Assembly: GCA_031549485.1 (NCBI GenBank)
Contig: JAVBPR010000012.1
Location: 1 to 64,000 of the forward strand
Length of the DNA: 64,000 nt
Direction: 5' to 3'
Source of the DNA: JAVBPR01 sp031549485
GTDB lineage: Bacteria; Bacillota; Clostridia; Oscillospirales; Feifaniaceae
Below the pieces are notes generated by a model, which had not been told where the DNA came from, did not search any database, and saw nothing but the letters and a program-made list of their open reading frames with translations. This document shows, piece by piece, positions 18,791 through 25,660 of this stretch. The position numbers and the translations under genes are program-made. Each line of letters begins with the position of its first letter. The stretch's first letter is position 1.

Positions 18791-18820
18791 GTAGGGGGCG
18801 ATGCCCACATCGCCCCCTAC
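18791..18820. repeat. 30-bp palindromic repeat-like element
   Basis: GTAGGGGGCGATG, loop CCCA, CATCGCCCCCTAC: perfect 13-bp arms, GC-rich, with no T-run on either side. It looks like the short GC-rich palindromes dispersed between genes in some Clostridia genomes. Confidence 0.6.
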
Positions 18821-18821
18821 A

Positions 18822-18852
18822 AAAATAAAACCGCCGCGAAGAAAGCGCGGCG
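18822..18852 (-). terminator. Terminator of the first RHH gene
   Basis: On the minus strand CGCCGCG, 7-base loop, CGCGGCG is followed by GTTTTATTTTTG, starting 6 bases after the RHH stop codon. Confidence 0.75.
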
Positions 18853-18857
18853 ATTAT

Positions 18858-19031
18858 TTATTTATCTTCTTCCAAAGATTTTAGTGCCACTCTCACAGCT
18901 TCGATAACAAAAGCTGAAAATGTACTACTTTTGCCGCAAATTGCATTTTCTACGCCCTCTATTAAATCATTCGGAAAGCGTATGGATTTATTTGTAGTTT
19001 CTGGTATTTCGGGAACTATAAATTTGGCCAT
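18858..19031 (-). CDS. Small ribbon-helix-helix protein (RHH-1)
   Basis: 57 residues read by hand on the minus strand. The ATG (19031-19029) has AGGAG about 7 bases upstream. The strand-helix-helix pattern is visible: KSIRFP (15-20) as the beta strand, then DLIEGVENAI and AFVIEAVRVALKSL as helices. Such proteins bind DNA as dimers and often repress their own promoter. It is divergent from the first copy of a 37-bp repeat, with operator-like dyads in the gap between. A second RHH gene lies 162 bp upstream in the same direction. No toxin partner is adjacent. Confidence 0.75.
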   Translation of the reverse strand: MAKFIVPEIPETTNKSIRFPNDLIEGVENAICGKSSTFSAFVIEAVRVALKSLEEDK

Positions 19032-19044
19032 AATTTTCTCCTTT

Positions 19045-19126
19045 GCATTGCATTTGTATTACAACAATTATGAACCAATTTATTTCACAAATATGCATTG
19101 CTTTTGTTGCACTTTAGTGCTACAAT
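19045..19126 (+). promoter_or_regulatory. Divergent control region between RHH-1 and the first 37-bp repeat
   Basis: TTGCTT (19098-19103), 17-base spacer, TACAAT (19121-19126) read rightward toward the repeat. Around it: a perfect dyad TTGTA-T-TACAA (19054-19064); a near-perfect dyad TTGTTGCACT-TT-AGTGCTACAA (19104-19125) covering the spacer and -10; and GCATTGC(A/T)TTTGT at 19045-19057 and 19095-19107. These fit RHH operator sites; that is inference. Confidence 0.55.
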
Positions 19127-19129
19127 TCA

Positions 19130-19166
19130 TACAAAGGCCTGGGCAAAAAAGAGGCCGCAGCGGTCG
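19130..19166 (+). repeat. 37-bp direct repeat, copy 1
   Basis: Identical base for base to 19473-19509. It contains the stem GGCCT/AGGCC. Its ACAAAGG begins 5 bases after the -10 TACAAT, the same distance as in copy 2. After base 19166 the two copies diverge, so copy 1 lacks the downstream structured region. Confidence 0.9.
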
Positions 19167-19193
19167 AGAAGAACTGAAGCACTTTGAAAAAAA

Positions 19194-19370
19194 TTAATTT
19201 TTTTTGTAATACTCATATGCAAATTCAATCATATTTACTAGAACATTGTTTGCGGTTGTTTTATTTTCATCGGCAATTTTATCTATCTCATCTAAAAGTT
19301 CTTGGGAAATATATAGAGTTTTATATTTTTTTGGCTTGCCCCATTTTTCTTCTTTAATTTTAAATTCCAA
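19194..19370 (-). CDS. Small ribbon-helix-helix protein (RHH-2)
   Basis: 58 residues read by hand on the minus strand. TTG start (19370-19368), chosen because GGAGG (plus-strand 19377-19381) sits exactly 6 bases upstream. The pattern is a basic start (KIKEEKWGKPKKYK), a strand KTLYIS (17-22), helix QELLDEIDKIADENK, then NNVLVNMIEFAYEYY. This is a typical RHH/Arc-MetJ fold. It is enclosed by the two 37-bp repeats and divergent from the second. Its stop codon lies 28 bases beyond the end of copy 1. Base composition is very AT-rich compared with neighbours, suggesting acquired DNA. Confidence 0.75.
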   Translation of the reverse strand: MEFKIKEEKWGKPKKYKTLYISQELLDEIDKIADENKTTANNVLVNMIEFAYEYYKKN

Positions 19371-19428
19371 TTCAAACCTCCAACAAGTTTATAATTAGAT
19401 TTTAAATTAAATTTTAAAATAAAAATAA

Positions 19429-19469
19429 AACAGAAATCTGTTGTATTTTTGCGAATAAACATATATACT
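19429..19469 (+). promoter_or_regulatory. Promoter of the second repeat / candidate ncRNA
   Basis: TTGTAT (19441-19446), 17-base spacer, TATACT (19464-19469). The dyad AACAG-AAAT-CTGTT (19429-19442) touches the -35 and may be an operator. The repeat begins 5 bases after the -10. Confidence 0.65.
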
Positions 19470-19472
19470 TAC

Positions 19473-19509
19473 TACAAAGGCCTGGGCAAAAAAGAGGCCG
19501 CAGCGGTCG
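19473..19509 (+). repeat. 37-bp direct repeat, copy 2
   Basis: Identical to 19130-19166. It forms the 5' end of the candidate structured RNA. Confidence 0.9.
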
Positions 19510-19838
19510 GGGAGTGCGGAAACACTCTTACCGACTGTCATAGGGAACGACCAGTTAAAGAACAATCCCTACAACGTTTCGCTACGGTATGTGTATTTTA
19601 ACACATATCGAAGCGATATCGCAACATTATTTTTCCTTTAGTAATGCTGTTTACAAGCGTGTAGGGGCAGGCCGAAAGGTCTGTGTTTTCCCCTGCGCGC
19701 TTTTATTTTTGCCGGGCCTTTCTTTACCTTTCTTTGCGGAATCTTCGGCAGGCTTTGATGCATTTCGGCAAAACCTGCCGGGGTAATTCCGTCAAATATA
19801 GTTTTTAGAGATCTTTAGGGTTCTTCTTTCTTCCGGCT
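19474..19838 (+). ncRNA. Candidate large structured noncoding RNA (or long structured leader of the AbrB gene)
   Basis: About 365 bases with no credible reading frame but a dense set of helices in order. (1) GGCCT 19479-19483 with AGGCC 19495-19499. (2) GTCGG 19506-19510 with CCGAC 19531-19535, enclosing GAGTG 19512-19516 with CACTC 19523-19527. (3) TAGGGA 19541-19546 with TCCCTA 19566-19571. (4) CGTTTCG 19575-19581 with CGAAGCG 19609-19615, enclosing a 9-bp helix at 19586-19609. (5) 11 pairs of 19657-19667 with 19690-19700, capped by CAGGCC-GAAA-GGTCTG (19668-19683), a GNRA-type tetraloop. (6) GGAAT 19738-19742 with ATTCC 19786-19790, enclosing CGGCAGG/CCTGCCG (19746-19780). (7) A possible closing pair GCCGG 19711-19715 with CCGGC 19833-19837. 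A promoter sits immediately upstream. No terminator separates it from the AbrB gene at 19867. I do not recognise the class. Confidence 0.55.
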
Positions 19839-19866
19839 AAATAATTAATTAAAAGGAAATAGTGAG

Positions 19867-20151
19867 ATGGAGAAAAAAAGAGAAGCTCATAGTGGACAAA
19901 AAGCGCAAATTGACCAGCTGGGGAGGCTAACGTTGCCGGTAAAAATGCGGCGAAAACTTGATATAGAACCTGGCGGGGAGGTTGTCGTGACGCTGCATGA
20001 GAACGGCATTTGGGTAGAGCGGTACGAGAACGCCTGTATTTTTTGCGGTAATGTGAAACTCCTGGGGGAATACGGCGGCAAAAAGATATGCGCATTTTGC
20101 GGAACAAAGGTGTTTAAGGCTGTGGGCGGCGCCAGCATTCGCAAAATTTAA
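19867..20151 (+). CDS. AbrB-type regulator with C-terminal zinc ribbon
   Basis: 94 residues. An AbrB/SpoVT swapped-hairpin DNA-binding domain (about 15-55, with QLGRLTLPVKMRRKL) is followed by a two-knuckle zinc ribbon, CIFC (59-62) and CAFC (about 77-80). ATG start with AAAAGG upstream. It follows the candidate structured RNA by 28 bases and could be its downstream gene. The same domain layout recurs in the gene at 23159. These are common small regulators in Clostridia; target unknown. Confidence 0.85.
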   Translation: MEKKREAHSGQKAQIDQLGRLTLPVKMRRKLDIEPGGEVVVTLHENGIWVERYENACIFCGNVKLLGEYGGKKICAFCGTKVFKAVGGASIRKI

Positions 20152-20180
20152 AAAAGGGTGACAAAGAAAACTTTATAAAA

Positions 20181-20214
20181 AAAAGGATTGGGAGCGTTCC
20201 CAATCCTTTTTTCT
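20181..20214. terminator. Bidirectional terminator (right copy of repeated hairpin)
   Basis: AAAAGGATTGGGA, 4-base loop, TCCCAATCCTTTT with T's on the right and A's on the left, so it can serve both the AbrB gene and the convergent pilin gene. It is nearly identical to 18758-18787. Confidence 0.85.
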
Positions 20215-20220
20215 TTAAAT

Positions 20221-20751
20221 TTATATGCCACCTGGGCGGGCGAATCTGTCGGTGCCCAAAAGCTCGGATTCATAATATACAGTCAGAAGAGCCGAATCTT
20301 GGCAAATATAAAAAATCATGCCGCCGAGGTTAGAGTGCTTTTTACCGCTGCCCAATTTAGAGGAAAAAGGCGGCGGAGACGGCATATATTCCTCGACGCA
20401 CTGCTGCAGATAGGCTTCGAAAGGCGGGCCGAGAGCAATTCCGCTCCCGGTCGGCGGGCCGAAGTTGCCGCCTATGCGGTATTTCACTTTGCCCGGATTA
20501 TCGGGATCGTTGTAAATATGCACCGTCCCGCCGTTGGGGTTTGGCAGTGATTTGAATCCGCGCAAATTCAGTAGTGTAAACAGCGCTTTTTGGTATTGGT
20601 TTGCTAATACCAAATCATTGGTTTCTTTGGATGCTTCGATATAATTTAGCATTGACGGCATGACAAATGCTGCAAGTATCGCAAGGATGACGAGTACGAC
20701 TATTATTTCAACTAAGGTAAAACCGGAGCGGTTTTTGCGTGTTATTTTCAT
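20221..20751 (-). CDS. Type IV pilin-like (prepilin N-terminal) protein
   Basis: 176 residues starting MKITRKNRSGFTLVEIIVVL. The G/FTLVE prepilin cleavage site with Glu at +5 and a hydrophobic helix to about residue 32 are unmistakable. An in-frame ATG lies 120 bases further upstream, but it would put 40 unrelated residues ahead of the short basic leader, so I use 20751. The globular part is Pro/Gly-rich and unremarkable. No other pilus genes are nearby, so it is an orphan pilin or pseudopilin that would need an assembly system elsewhere. Confidence 0.85.
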   Translation of the reverse strand: MKITRKNRSGFTLVEIIVVLVILAILAAFVMPSMLNYIEASKETNDLVLANQYQKALFTLLNLRGFKSLPNPNGGTVHIYNDPDNPGKVKYRIGGNFGPPTGSGIALGPPFEAYLQQCVEEYMPSPPPFSSKLGSGKKHSNLGGMIFYICQDSALLTVYYESELLGTDRFARPGGI

Positions 20752-20883
20752 TTGTTCCCATTTCGTTATTTTAAGATTGATAAAAAATATTGTAACAAAA
20801 TCCGACAAAAATTCAAGTTTTTGCCAAATGTAAGTAACAAGAAAATGAAATTTGCGTAACATTATGTTCATTTAAGGAAGTAC

Positions 20884-20934
20884 AAATAAAACAAAACCCC
20901 GAAGATACCAGCGCAGTCTGATTCTTCGAGGGTT
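20884..20934 (-). terminator. Intrinsic terminator of pdxA
   Basis: On the minus strand AACCCTCGAAGA pairs with TCTTCGGGGTT (one bulged T), then TTGTTTTATTTG. It separates pdxA from the pilin gene. Confidence 0.75.
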
Positions 20935-20952
20935 TAAGATGTTAACAATTAG

Positions 20953-21912
20953 TCACATAAATTTTTTCGCAACTTTTATCGCTTCGTCAAGGCTTACTTC
21001 GCTTGCCAGCCCTTTGCCGGCGATATCGAAAGCGGTTCCGTGGTCGACCGAGGTCCGCAAAAATGGCAGTCCTGCGGTAATCGAGACGGTGCGCTCGAAG
21101 TCAAGCGTTTTTGAAGCGATATGTCCCTGGTCATGATAGAGCGATAAAACGGCGGAAAATGCGCCGTTTTTGGCAAGATGGAAAACGCTGTCGGCGCCGA
21201 TAGGGCCGCAAATATTATATCCCTCGCCCGAAAGACGCAAAACGGCTTTTTCGATTTGTCTTTCCTCGTCGCCGAAAAGACCGTGCTCGCCGCAATGCGG
21301 GTTGAGCCCAGCTACAGCAAGGCTCGGCGACGCCATCCCGAGCTTGTCCATGTTATAAAAAGCGAGCTTTGCGGCGTTATAAACATTTTCCGATGTTACA
21401 AAGTCACACGCGGCGCGCAGGGAAAGATGACGGGATAGGAAAAATATCATCAGGCTGCCGGTAACAAAAATCGTCTGCGCGTTTTTCGCGCCGCAAAGGT
21501 GCGCGATAATCTCGGTATGCCCGATGAAAGGTACTCCGGCGGCGCGGAGCGATTCTTTATTTATCGCGGTGGTAGTAACGGCGGCAGCCTCGTCGGAAAG
21601 CGCAAGGCAAACCGCTTTTTCAATGCAGTCGTAAGCCGCTTTGCCGCATTTTGCGCTGATTTTCCCCATTTCATAACTGCCGAAAGCGGGGGAGGGAACT
21701 TCGATAACGTTTATCCTGCCGTCGGCGTATTCGGCGGCGGAAGCTATCGAAGCTATTTTAGTCGAAATGCCGAGATTTTTTGCCGTCTCGGAAAGAATTT
21801 CGGAAGAACCGCAAACAATAACACCGCTGTTTTCAGGCTTAACAAGCGACTTTATAATTATTTCGGGCGATATGCCGGCAGCGTCGCCGACCGGCAAAGC
21901 GATAAGTTTCAT
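20953..21912 (-). CDS. pdxA: PdxA-family dehydrogenase (4-hydroxythreonine-4-phosphate dehydrogenase)
   Basis: NAD-dependent, metal-dependent oxidative decarboxylation of a phosphorylated hydroxy acid. 319 residues from MKLIALPVGDAAGISPEI. The metal-binding histidines appear in GHTE, NPHCGEHG and LYHDQGH. The start at 21912 is preferred over an ATG 21 bases further upstream because the ribosome site AGAGGTG lies within that extension. No pdxJ or DUF1537 kinase is next to it, so it could be either the vitamin B6 enzyme or the related PdxA2 type that acts on phospho-threonate or phospho-erythronate. Confidence 0.88.
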   Translation of the reverse strand: MKLIALPVGDAAGISPEIIIKSLVKPENSGVIVCGSSEILSETAKNLGISTKIASIASAAEYADGRINVIEVPSPAFGSYEMGKISAKCGKAAYDCIEKAVCLALSDEAAAVTTTAINKESLRAAGVPFIGHTEIIAHLCGAKNAQTIFVTGSLMIFFLSRHLSLRAACDFVTSENVYNAAKLAFYNMDKLGMASPSLAVAGLNPHCGEHGLFGDEERQIEKAVLRLSGEGYNICGPIGADSVFHLAKNGAFSAVLSLYHDQGHIASKTLDFERTVSITAGLPFLRTSVDHGTAFDIAGKGLASEVSLDEAIKVAKKFM

Positions 21913-21941
21913 ATAACACCTCTTTTTCGGCATTATATCAT

Positions 21942-22451
21942 TTAAAAAAATAAATTAACAGACAAAGCGGAGAAAACAAACCCGGAAAAGTCGGCTATAA
22001 GCGCGGCGGGGAGCGTTATGCCGCTTTTTTTAATCCCGCAGGAGCCGAAATAAATCGCGATGGTGTAAAAGGTCGTCTCGGTAGAGCTTAAAATGACCGC
22101 CGCCATACGCCCGGCCGTGCTGTCGGGGCCGAGCTTTTCAATGATAGAGGTAAAAATCGAGATGCTGCCGCTTCCGCTTATCGGCCGCAAAATTGCAAGC
22201 GGAATTATATCGGCCGGGATGCCGACGGCGGACAAAAGCGGTTTTAAGCTGTGGGAGAGCAAATCAATAGCGCCGGAAGCCGAAAACATCGCAACGGCGG
22301 TCAAAAGCCCGACCAAGGTCGGCGCGAGCGATATTGCGATTTTCAGGCCGTCCTTCGCGCCCTCCACAAACTTTTCAAAAACCGGGACTTGTTTATATAG
22401 CCCAAATGCAACAATAAAAAGGATGGCGGCCGGCATTATGTAAGCTGTCAT
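21942..22451 (-). CDS. spmB: Spore maturation protein B
   Basis: 169-residue integral membrane protein of the nucleoside-recognition (Gate) domain family. Four to five helices are visible; the segment LVGLLTAVAMFSASG and the RPISGSGSISIF loop are typical of SpmB. With SpmA it affects spore core dehydration. Its ATG overlaps the SpmA stop (ATGA). Some non-sporulating relatives also keep the pair, so it does not prove sporulation. Confidence 0.9.
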   Translation of the reverse strand: MTAYIMPAAILFIVAFGLYKQVPVFEKFVEGAKDGLKIAISLAPTLVGLLTAVAMFSASGAIDLLSHSLKPLLSAVGIPADIIPLAILRPISGSGSISIFTSIIEKLGPDSTAGRMAAVILSSTETTFYTIAIYFGSCGIKKSGITLPAALIADFSGFVFSALSVNLFF

Positions 22452-23047
22452 CTGCTTATCCTCCCGTATTTTTCGGGATGAAATTTTTCAAACATCTTGA
22501 GCGCCGCAACGCCGACGGCAAGGGCAAGAACCGAGGAAATCCAGACGGCGGGCATTATATCAAAAGGATCGGCGCTGCCGAAACTTTGGCGTATCGCCGC
22601 CACAGTAACGGGAATAAGCTGAATGCTCGCGGTGTTAATTACCACAAGCATGGTCATGCTTCTGCTTGCTTTGTCCTTTCCGCCGATGCGCTTTAGTTCT
22701 TTCATCGCCCGAAGGCCGAGAGGGGTTGCGGCGTTCCCGAGGCCGAGCATATTTGCGGACATGTTCATCGCGATAAGCTCGCGCGCTTTTTCCTCTTTTT
22801 TAAGGTCGGGAAAAAGGAAATTAATAAGCGGGCGGAGAAACTTTGAAAATATTTTTACAAGGCCGCTTGCCTCGGCAATTTTCATAAGGCCGTTCCAAAG
22901 CATTATCATTCCGCCGATCTTTAAAAGCAGGGTAACGGCGTCCGAAGCGCCGGTGAGAGCGGAAGCGGACAGCGCGTCCATATTTCCGGTCAAAGCGGCG
23001 CAGGCGAATGAAAAGATGATTATTCCCGCGAAAATATAATTTATCAA
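22448..23047 (-). CDS. spmA: Spore maturation protein A
   Basis: 199-residue membrane protein, partner of SpmB. The signature stretch MNMSANMLGLGNAATPLG (around 94-111) and VINTASIQLIPVT are diagnostic. First gene of the spmA-spmB pair; it faces away from the AbrB-type gene at 23159 across a promoter region. Confidence 0.92.
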   Translation of the reverse strand: MINYIFAGIIIFSFACAALTGNMDALSASALTGASDAVTLLLKIGGMIMLWNGLMKIAEASGLVKIFSKFLRPLINFLFPDLKKEEKARELIAMNMSANMLGLGNAATPLGLRAMKELKRIGGKDKASRSMTMLVVINTASIQLIPVTVAAIRQSFGSADPFDIMPAVWISSVLALAVGVAALKMFEKFHPEKYGRISR

Positions 23048-23079
23048 AAACGGCCTCCTAAAATTCCAGTTATTTCCTG

Positions 23080-23108
23080 TTGACTTAGATGATAAAAAAT
23101 GTTAATTT
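23080..23108 (+). promoter_or_regulatory. Promoter of the second AbrB-type gene
   Basis: TTGACT (23080-23085), 17-base spacer, TAATTT (23103-23108), 50 bases ahead of the ATG. Confidence 0.65.
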
Positions 23109-23158
23109 TAGTAAAAGAATGTAAAATATTGTGTTAATTTGTTAGATTGGAGAAAATT

Positions 23159-23401
23159 ATGAAGAAAACAGGCATCTTCAGACAAATCGATAATGTCGGC
23201 AGGATTGTATTACCCAGCGAAATTCGCAATGATTTTGACCTCAACCCGAAAGACCTTGTTGAAATATATGTTGAAGGCGACAGCATTATACTCAGGAAAT
23301 ACGCCACCAAATGCAGTTTGTGCGGCAAAACAAAGTTCATAAATGATTTCAAAGGCAAAAAAGTTTGCAGCTTTTGCATCGACGAACTCAAAAAAATGTA
23401 A
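23159..23401 (+). CDS. AbrB-type regulator with C-terminal zinc ribbon (second copy)
   Basis: 80 residues: AbrB/SpoVT hairpin (NVGRIVLPSEIRNDF) then CSLC and CSFC zinc knuckles. The ATG at 23159 has GGAG 6 bases upstream; an in-frame TTG at 23147 lies in the ribosome site and is rejected. Same layout as 19867-20151 but sequence clearly different, so the two are paralogues rather than a recent duplication. Transcribed alone between its own promoter and terminator. Possibly a transition-state or stationary-phase regulator. Confidence 0.87.
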   Translation: MKKTGIFRQIDNVGRIVLPSEIRNDFDLNPKDLVEIYVEGDSIILRKYATKCSLCGKTKFINDFKGKKVCSFCIDELKKM

Positions 23402-23407
23402 TTTAAA

Positions 23408-23445
23408 AAAGCCCGAAGCGCTGACGCTTCGGGCTTTCTATTTTT
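23408..23445. terminator. Bidirectional terminator
   Basis: AAAGCCCGAAGCG, CTGA loop, CGCTTCGGGCTTT, then CTATTTTT. It serves the AbrB-type gene and, from the other strand, the TepA-Ogt operon. Confidence 0.88.
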
Positions 23446-23459
23446 ATAAAAATTCCTGC

Positions 23460-23762
23460 CTAAAAATTATGCCTGTATTTTTTCATGTCAACATATCCTG
23501 AAGAGACCGGGATCCCTTCGGAAATGAGCAAAATCGCTTGCGCGTCGGTTCCGCCGAACGCAAAGGCGGGCGCAAGCCGCCCGGCGGAATTTACCACCCT
23601 GTGGCAGGGGATAACGCCCGGCTCGGGATTAATATGTAGCGCGCGGCCGACCGCGCGTGATGCTCTCGGGCTGCCGCAGACCATGGCAATCTGCCCGTAT
23701 GAGGCGACCTTGCCCCGTGGAATTTGCTTAACCGCCTCGTACACCGCTTTGTTAAAACTCAT
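23460..23762 (-). CDS. MGMT/Ogt-family O6-alkylguanine DNA alkyltransferase-like protein
   Basis: 100 residues, only the C-terminal DNA-binding and acceptor domain of the family. The acceptor motif IPCHRV is intact with its Cys, and PRGKVASYGQIA gives the helix-turn-helix. Stand-alone short forms occur as active transferases or as alkyltransferase-like damage sensors; the kept Cys favours the former. It overlaps the small upstream gene by ATGA and is last in the TepA operon. Confidence 0.88.
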   Translation of the reverse strand: MSFNKAVYEAVKQIPRGKVASYGQIAMVCGSPRASRAVGRALHINPEPGVIPCHRVVNSAGRLAPAFAFGGTDAQAILLISEGIPVSSGYVDMKKYRHNF

Positions 23763-23929
23763 ATTATCAGCCTCAATTTTGTGTCAAGCATGTCCTGCTC
23801 GATTACCGGAGGCATCTTAAAGGGGCTCACATAAAAGCCTTCCTTTTCGCCGGATACCGGCGCGCCTGTTTTTTCGCTCGATTTTATCAGCGATTCAAGG
23901 AACTCCGCGTCTTTTGTATAAATAATCAT
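23759..23929 (-). CDS. Small hypothetical protein (YlzJ position)
   Basis: 56 residues beginning MIIYTKDAEFLESL, read by hand. Its ATG overlaps the TepA stop (ATGA) and its own TGA overlaps the Ogt-like start in the same way, so it is very likely translated. In B. subtilis a short protein, YlzJ, lies directly after tepA. The position and the MI-YT start suggest an analogue, but sequence similarity is too weak for me to claim it. No membrane segment or motif visible. Confidence 0.7.
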   Translation of the reverse strand: MIIYTKDAEFLESLIKSSEKTGAPVSGEKEGFYVSPFKMPPVIEQDMLDTKLRLII

Positions 23930-24756
23930 TTTTTGCCCGTTCTGCCGCTTTTTTGCGGCGGATTTTTTTTATTTTCTCTTTTTGTGCCGCGCTTTTTGTC
24001 GGGGGATTTAACCGATTTAGCCGATTTTGCCGATTTTGCTTTTGCGGTCTTTTTCTCGCTTTCGATCATCGTATAAAGGCATTCAAGAGCTTCGGAAAGC
24101 CCGCCCAAATGATCCATAAGGCCTTCGGAAACCGCCTCTTCGCCCGAGAGAACGCTGCCGATATCGGTGCTTAGCTCGCCGGTTTTAAACATAAGCTCGC
24201 GCATGCGCTTTGCCGAAAGCCGCGAATTTTCCTCGACAAATCCGGTAATCCGCTCCTGCATTTTGTCGAAATAGCTCATCGTTTGCGGAACGCCGACGAC
24301 AAGACCGCTCATTCGGACGGGGTGAATTGTCATGGTGGCGGTCGGGACGATGAAAGACCGTTTTGCCGAAACCGCGAGCGGAACACCTATCGAATGCCCG
24401 CCGCCCAAAACCAGCGAAACGGTGGGCTTTTTCATTGATGAAACCAGCTCGGAAATTGCAAGTCCCGCCTCGACATCACCGCCGACCGTGTTGAGGAGAA
24501 TCAAAAGTCCGTCAATTTCCGGGCTCTCCTCGATAGCGACAAGGGTGGGGAGGACATGCTCATATTTTGTCGTTTTGGTCTGATTCGGCAAGATGTAGTG
24601 GCCCTCAATCTGACCTACAACCGTCAAGCAGTGTATTGTTCCGCGGCTGTTTTTTGTCGTGATACTCGCCATGTTGCGAATGCTGCGCTTTGGAAGTTCG
24701 GCCTCTTTTTCGCCATTTTGCTCTTTTTCTTCATTTATATTATCGGTTTTTGGCAT
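23926..24756 (-). CDS. tepA: TepA/ClpP-like serine protease
   Basis: 276 residues, cytoplasmic ClpP/crotonase-fold protease of the translocation-enhancing protein type. The nucleophile lies in GGGHSIGVPLA and the histidine in TIHPVRMSG. Residues before about 30 are charged and disordered. The C-terminal 40 or so are a Lys/Ala/Ser-rich basic tail (AKSAKSAKSVKS repeats). ATG 24756 chosen for the AGGAG just upstream; a TTG 18 bases earlier is rejected. First of three translationally coupled genes. Confidence 0.87.
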   Translation of the reverse strand: MPKTDNINEEKEQNGEKEAELPKRSIRNMASITTKNSRGTIHCLTVVGQIEGHYILPNQTKTTKYEHVLPTLVAIEESPEIDGLLILLNTVGGDVEAGLAISELVSSMKKPTVSLVLGGGHSIGVPLAVSAKRSFIVPTATMTIHPVRMSGLVVGVPQTMSYFDKMQERITGFVEENSRLSAKRMRELMFKTGELSTDIGSVLSGEEAVSEGLMDHLGGLSEALECLYTMIESEKKTAKAKSAKSAKSVKSPDKKRGTKRENKKNPPQKSGRTGKK

Positions 24757-24823
24757 TTTTATCTCCTTTTGCAAGTGATAATATTATTATCGGCAAAAGA
24801 AGGTTTAAAATTCCTCTAAAATT

Positions 24824-25660
24824 CTATTTATTAAGCTCGCCGGTGATTTTCGGAAGCATGGCTTCAAAACTCATGCCGTACTGAAGCGGCGCGCCGTCTT
24901 TGATTGTTTTTTTAATGCAGTCACCGACAAATTTCGCGGCAAAATCCGCCGCTTCAAAAAGCGGGTAGTCGCGGCAGACGCAAGCGGTCAGGACCGAGGC
25001 GAAAATATCGCCGCCGCCGTGAAAATATCCCGGGATAAGTTCGGTTTCGCAAATCGAAAAGGCAGCGCCGTCGTAAACCGCCGCGCCGGTGCTGTTTTCG
25101 CTTAGCTGCGCGCCGGTAAGCACAACGTTTTTCGCACCCAAAAGGCATAGCTTTTCGGCAAGCTCTTGCAGATATTCTTTTGTATATGGCGGCGAAAGGT
25201 ATTCCATTCCGAGCAGAAAAGCGGCCTCGGTGACGTTCGGGGTGACGATATCCGCGTTTTTGACAAGCGGCAGAAAGCTGTCGCGGTTTTTTTCGTTCAT
25301 GCCCGAATAATATTTTCCGTTATCCGCCATAACAGGGTCGATAATTACCTTTGTAATGCCGCTTTTTAACAAATTAATGATTTCGCAAACGTCCGCGGCG
25401 GCTTCGGCGGTGCCGAGATAACCCGAATAAATCGCGTCAAAGGAAATCGGCAAACTGCTCCAATGGCGGGCTATCGGAAGCATTTCTCCGGTAAGGTCTT
25501 TAAAAGTATAGCCGGTAAATCCGCCGGTGTGGGTAGAGAGCAGAGCCGTCGGAATACAGCAGCATTCGACGCCGGCGGCGGAGATAATGGGAAGTGCCAC
25601 CGTTAAGGAGCATTTCCCAAGTCCGGAAAGATCGTGAATAGCCGCAACCCGTTTTGTCAT
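24824..25660 (-). CDS. Pyridoxal/pyridoxamine kinase
   Basis: 278-residue ribokinase-family enzyme that phosphorylates B6 vitamers. Start RVAAIHDLSGLGKCSL matches bacterial PdxY/ThiD-like pyridoxal kinases. VIIDPVMADNGKYY binds substrate and Mg-ATP. The anion-hole motif usually GTGD reads HGGGDIFAS, keeping the catalytic Asp. It provides PLP, needed by several enzymes in this window. Monocistronic by context. Confidence 0.9.
   Translation of the reverse strand: MTKRVAAIHDLSGLGKCSLTVALPIISAAGVECCCIPTALLSTHTGGFTGYTFKDLTGEMLPIARHWSSLPISFDAIYSGYLGTAEAAADVCEIINLLKSGITKVIIDPVMADNGKYYSGMNEKNRDSFLPLVKNADIVTPNVTEAAFLLGMEYLSPPYTKEYLQELAEKLCLLGAKNVVLTGAQLSENSTGAAVYDGAAFSICETELIPGYFHGGGDIFASVLTACVCRDYPLFEAADFAAKFVGDCIKKTIKDGAPLQYGMSFEAMLPKITGELNK

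Noticed and set aside
19130..19509. 37-bp direct repeats as integration attachment sites
   Set aside because: No integrase or recombinase is between or beside them; the promoter spacing shared by both copies argues for a transcribed element.
19589..19786. 65-codon frame inside the candidate RNA
   Set aside because: No ribosome site, no family features, and the bases are better explained by paired helices.
20752..20871. Upstream extension of the pilin gene to an ATG at 20871
   Set aside because: It would place 40 residues before the short basic prepilin leader and move the cleavage site far from the N-terminus.
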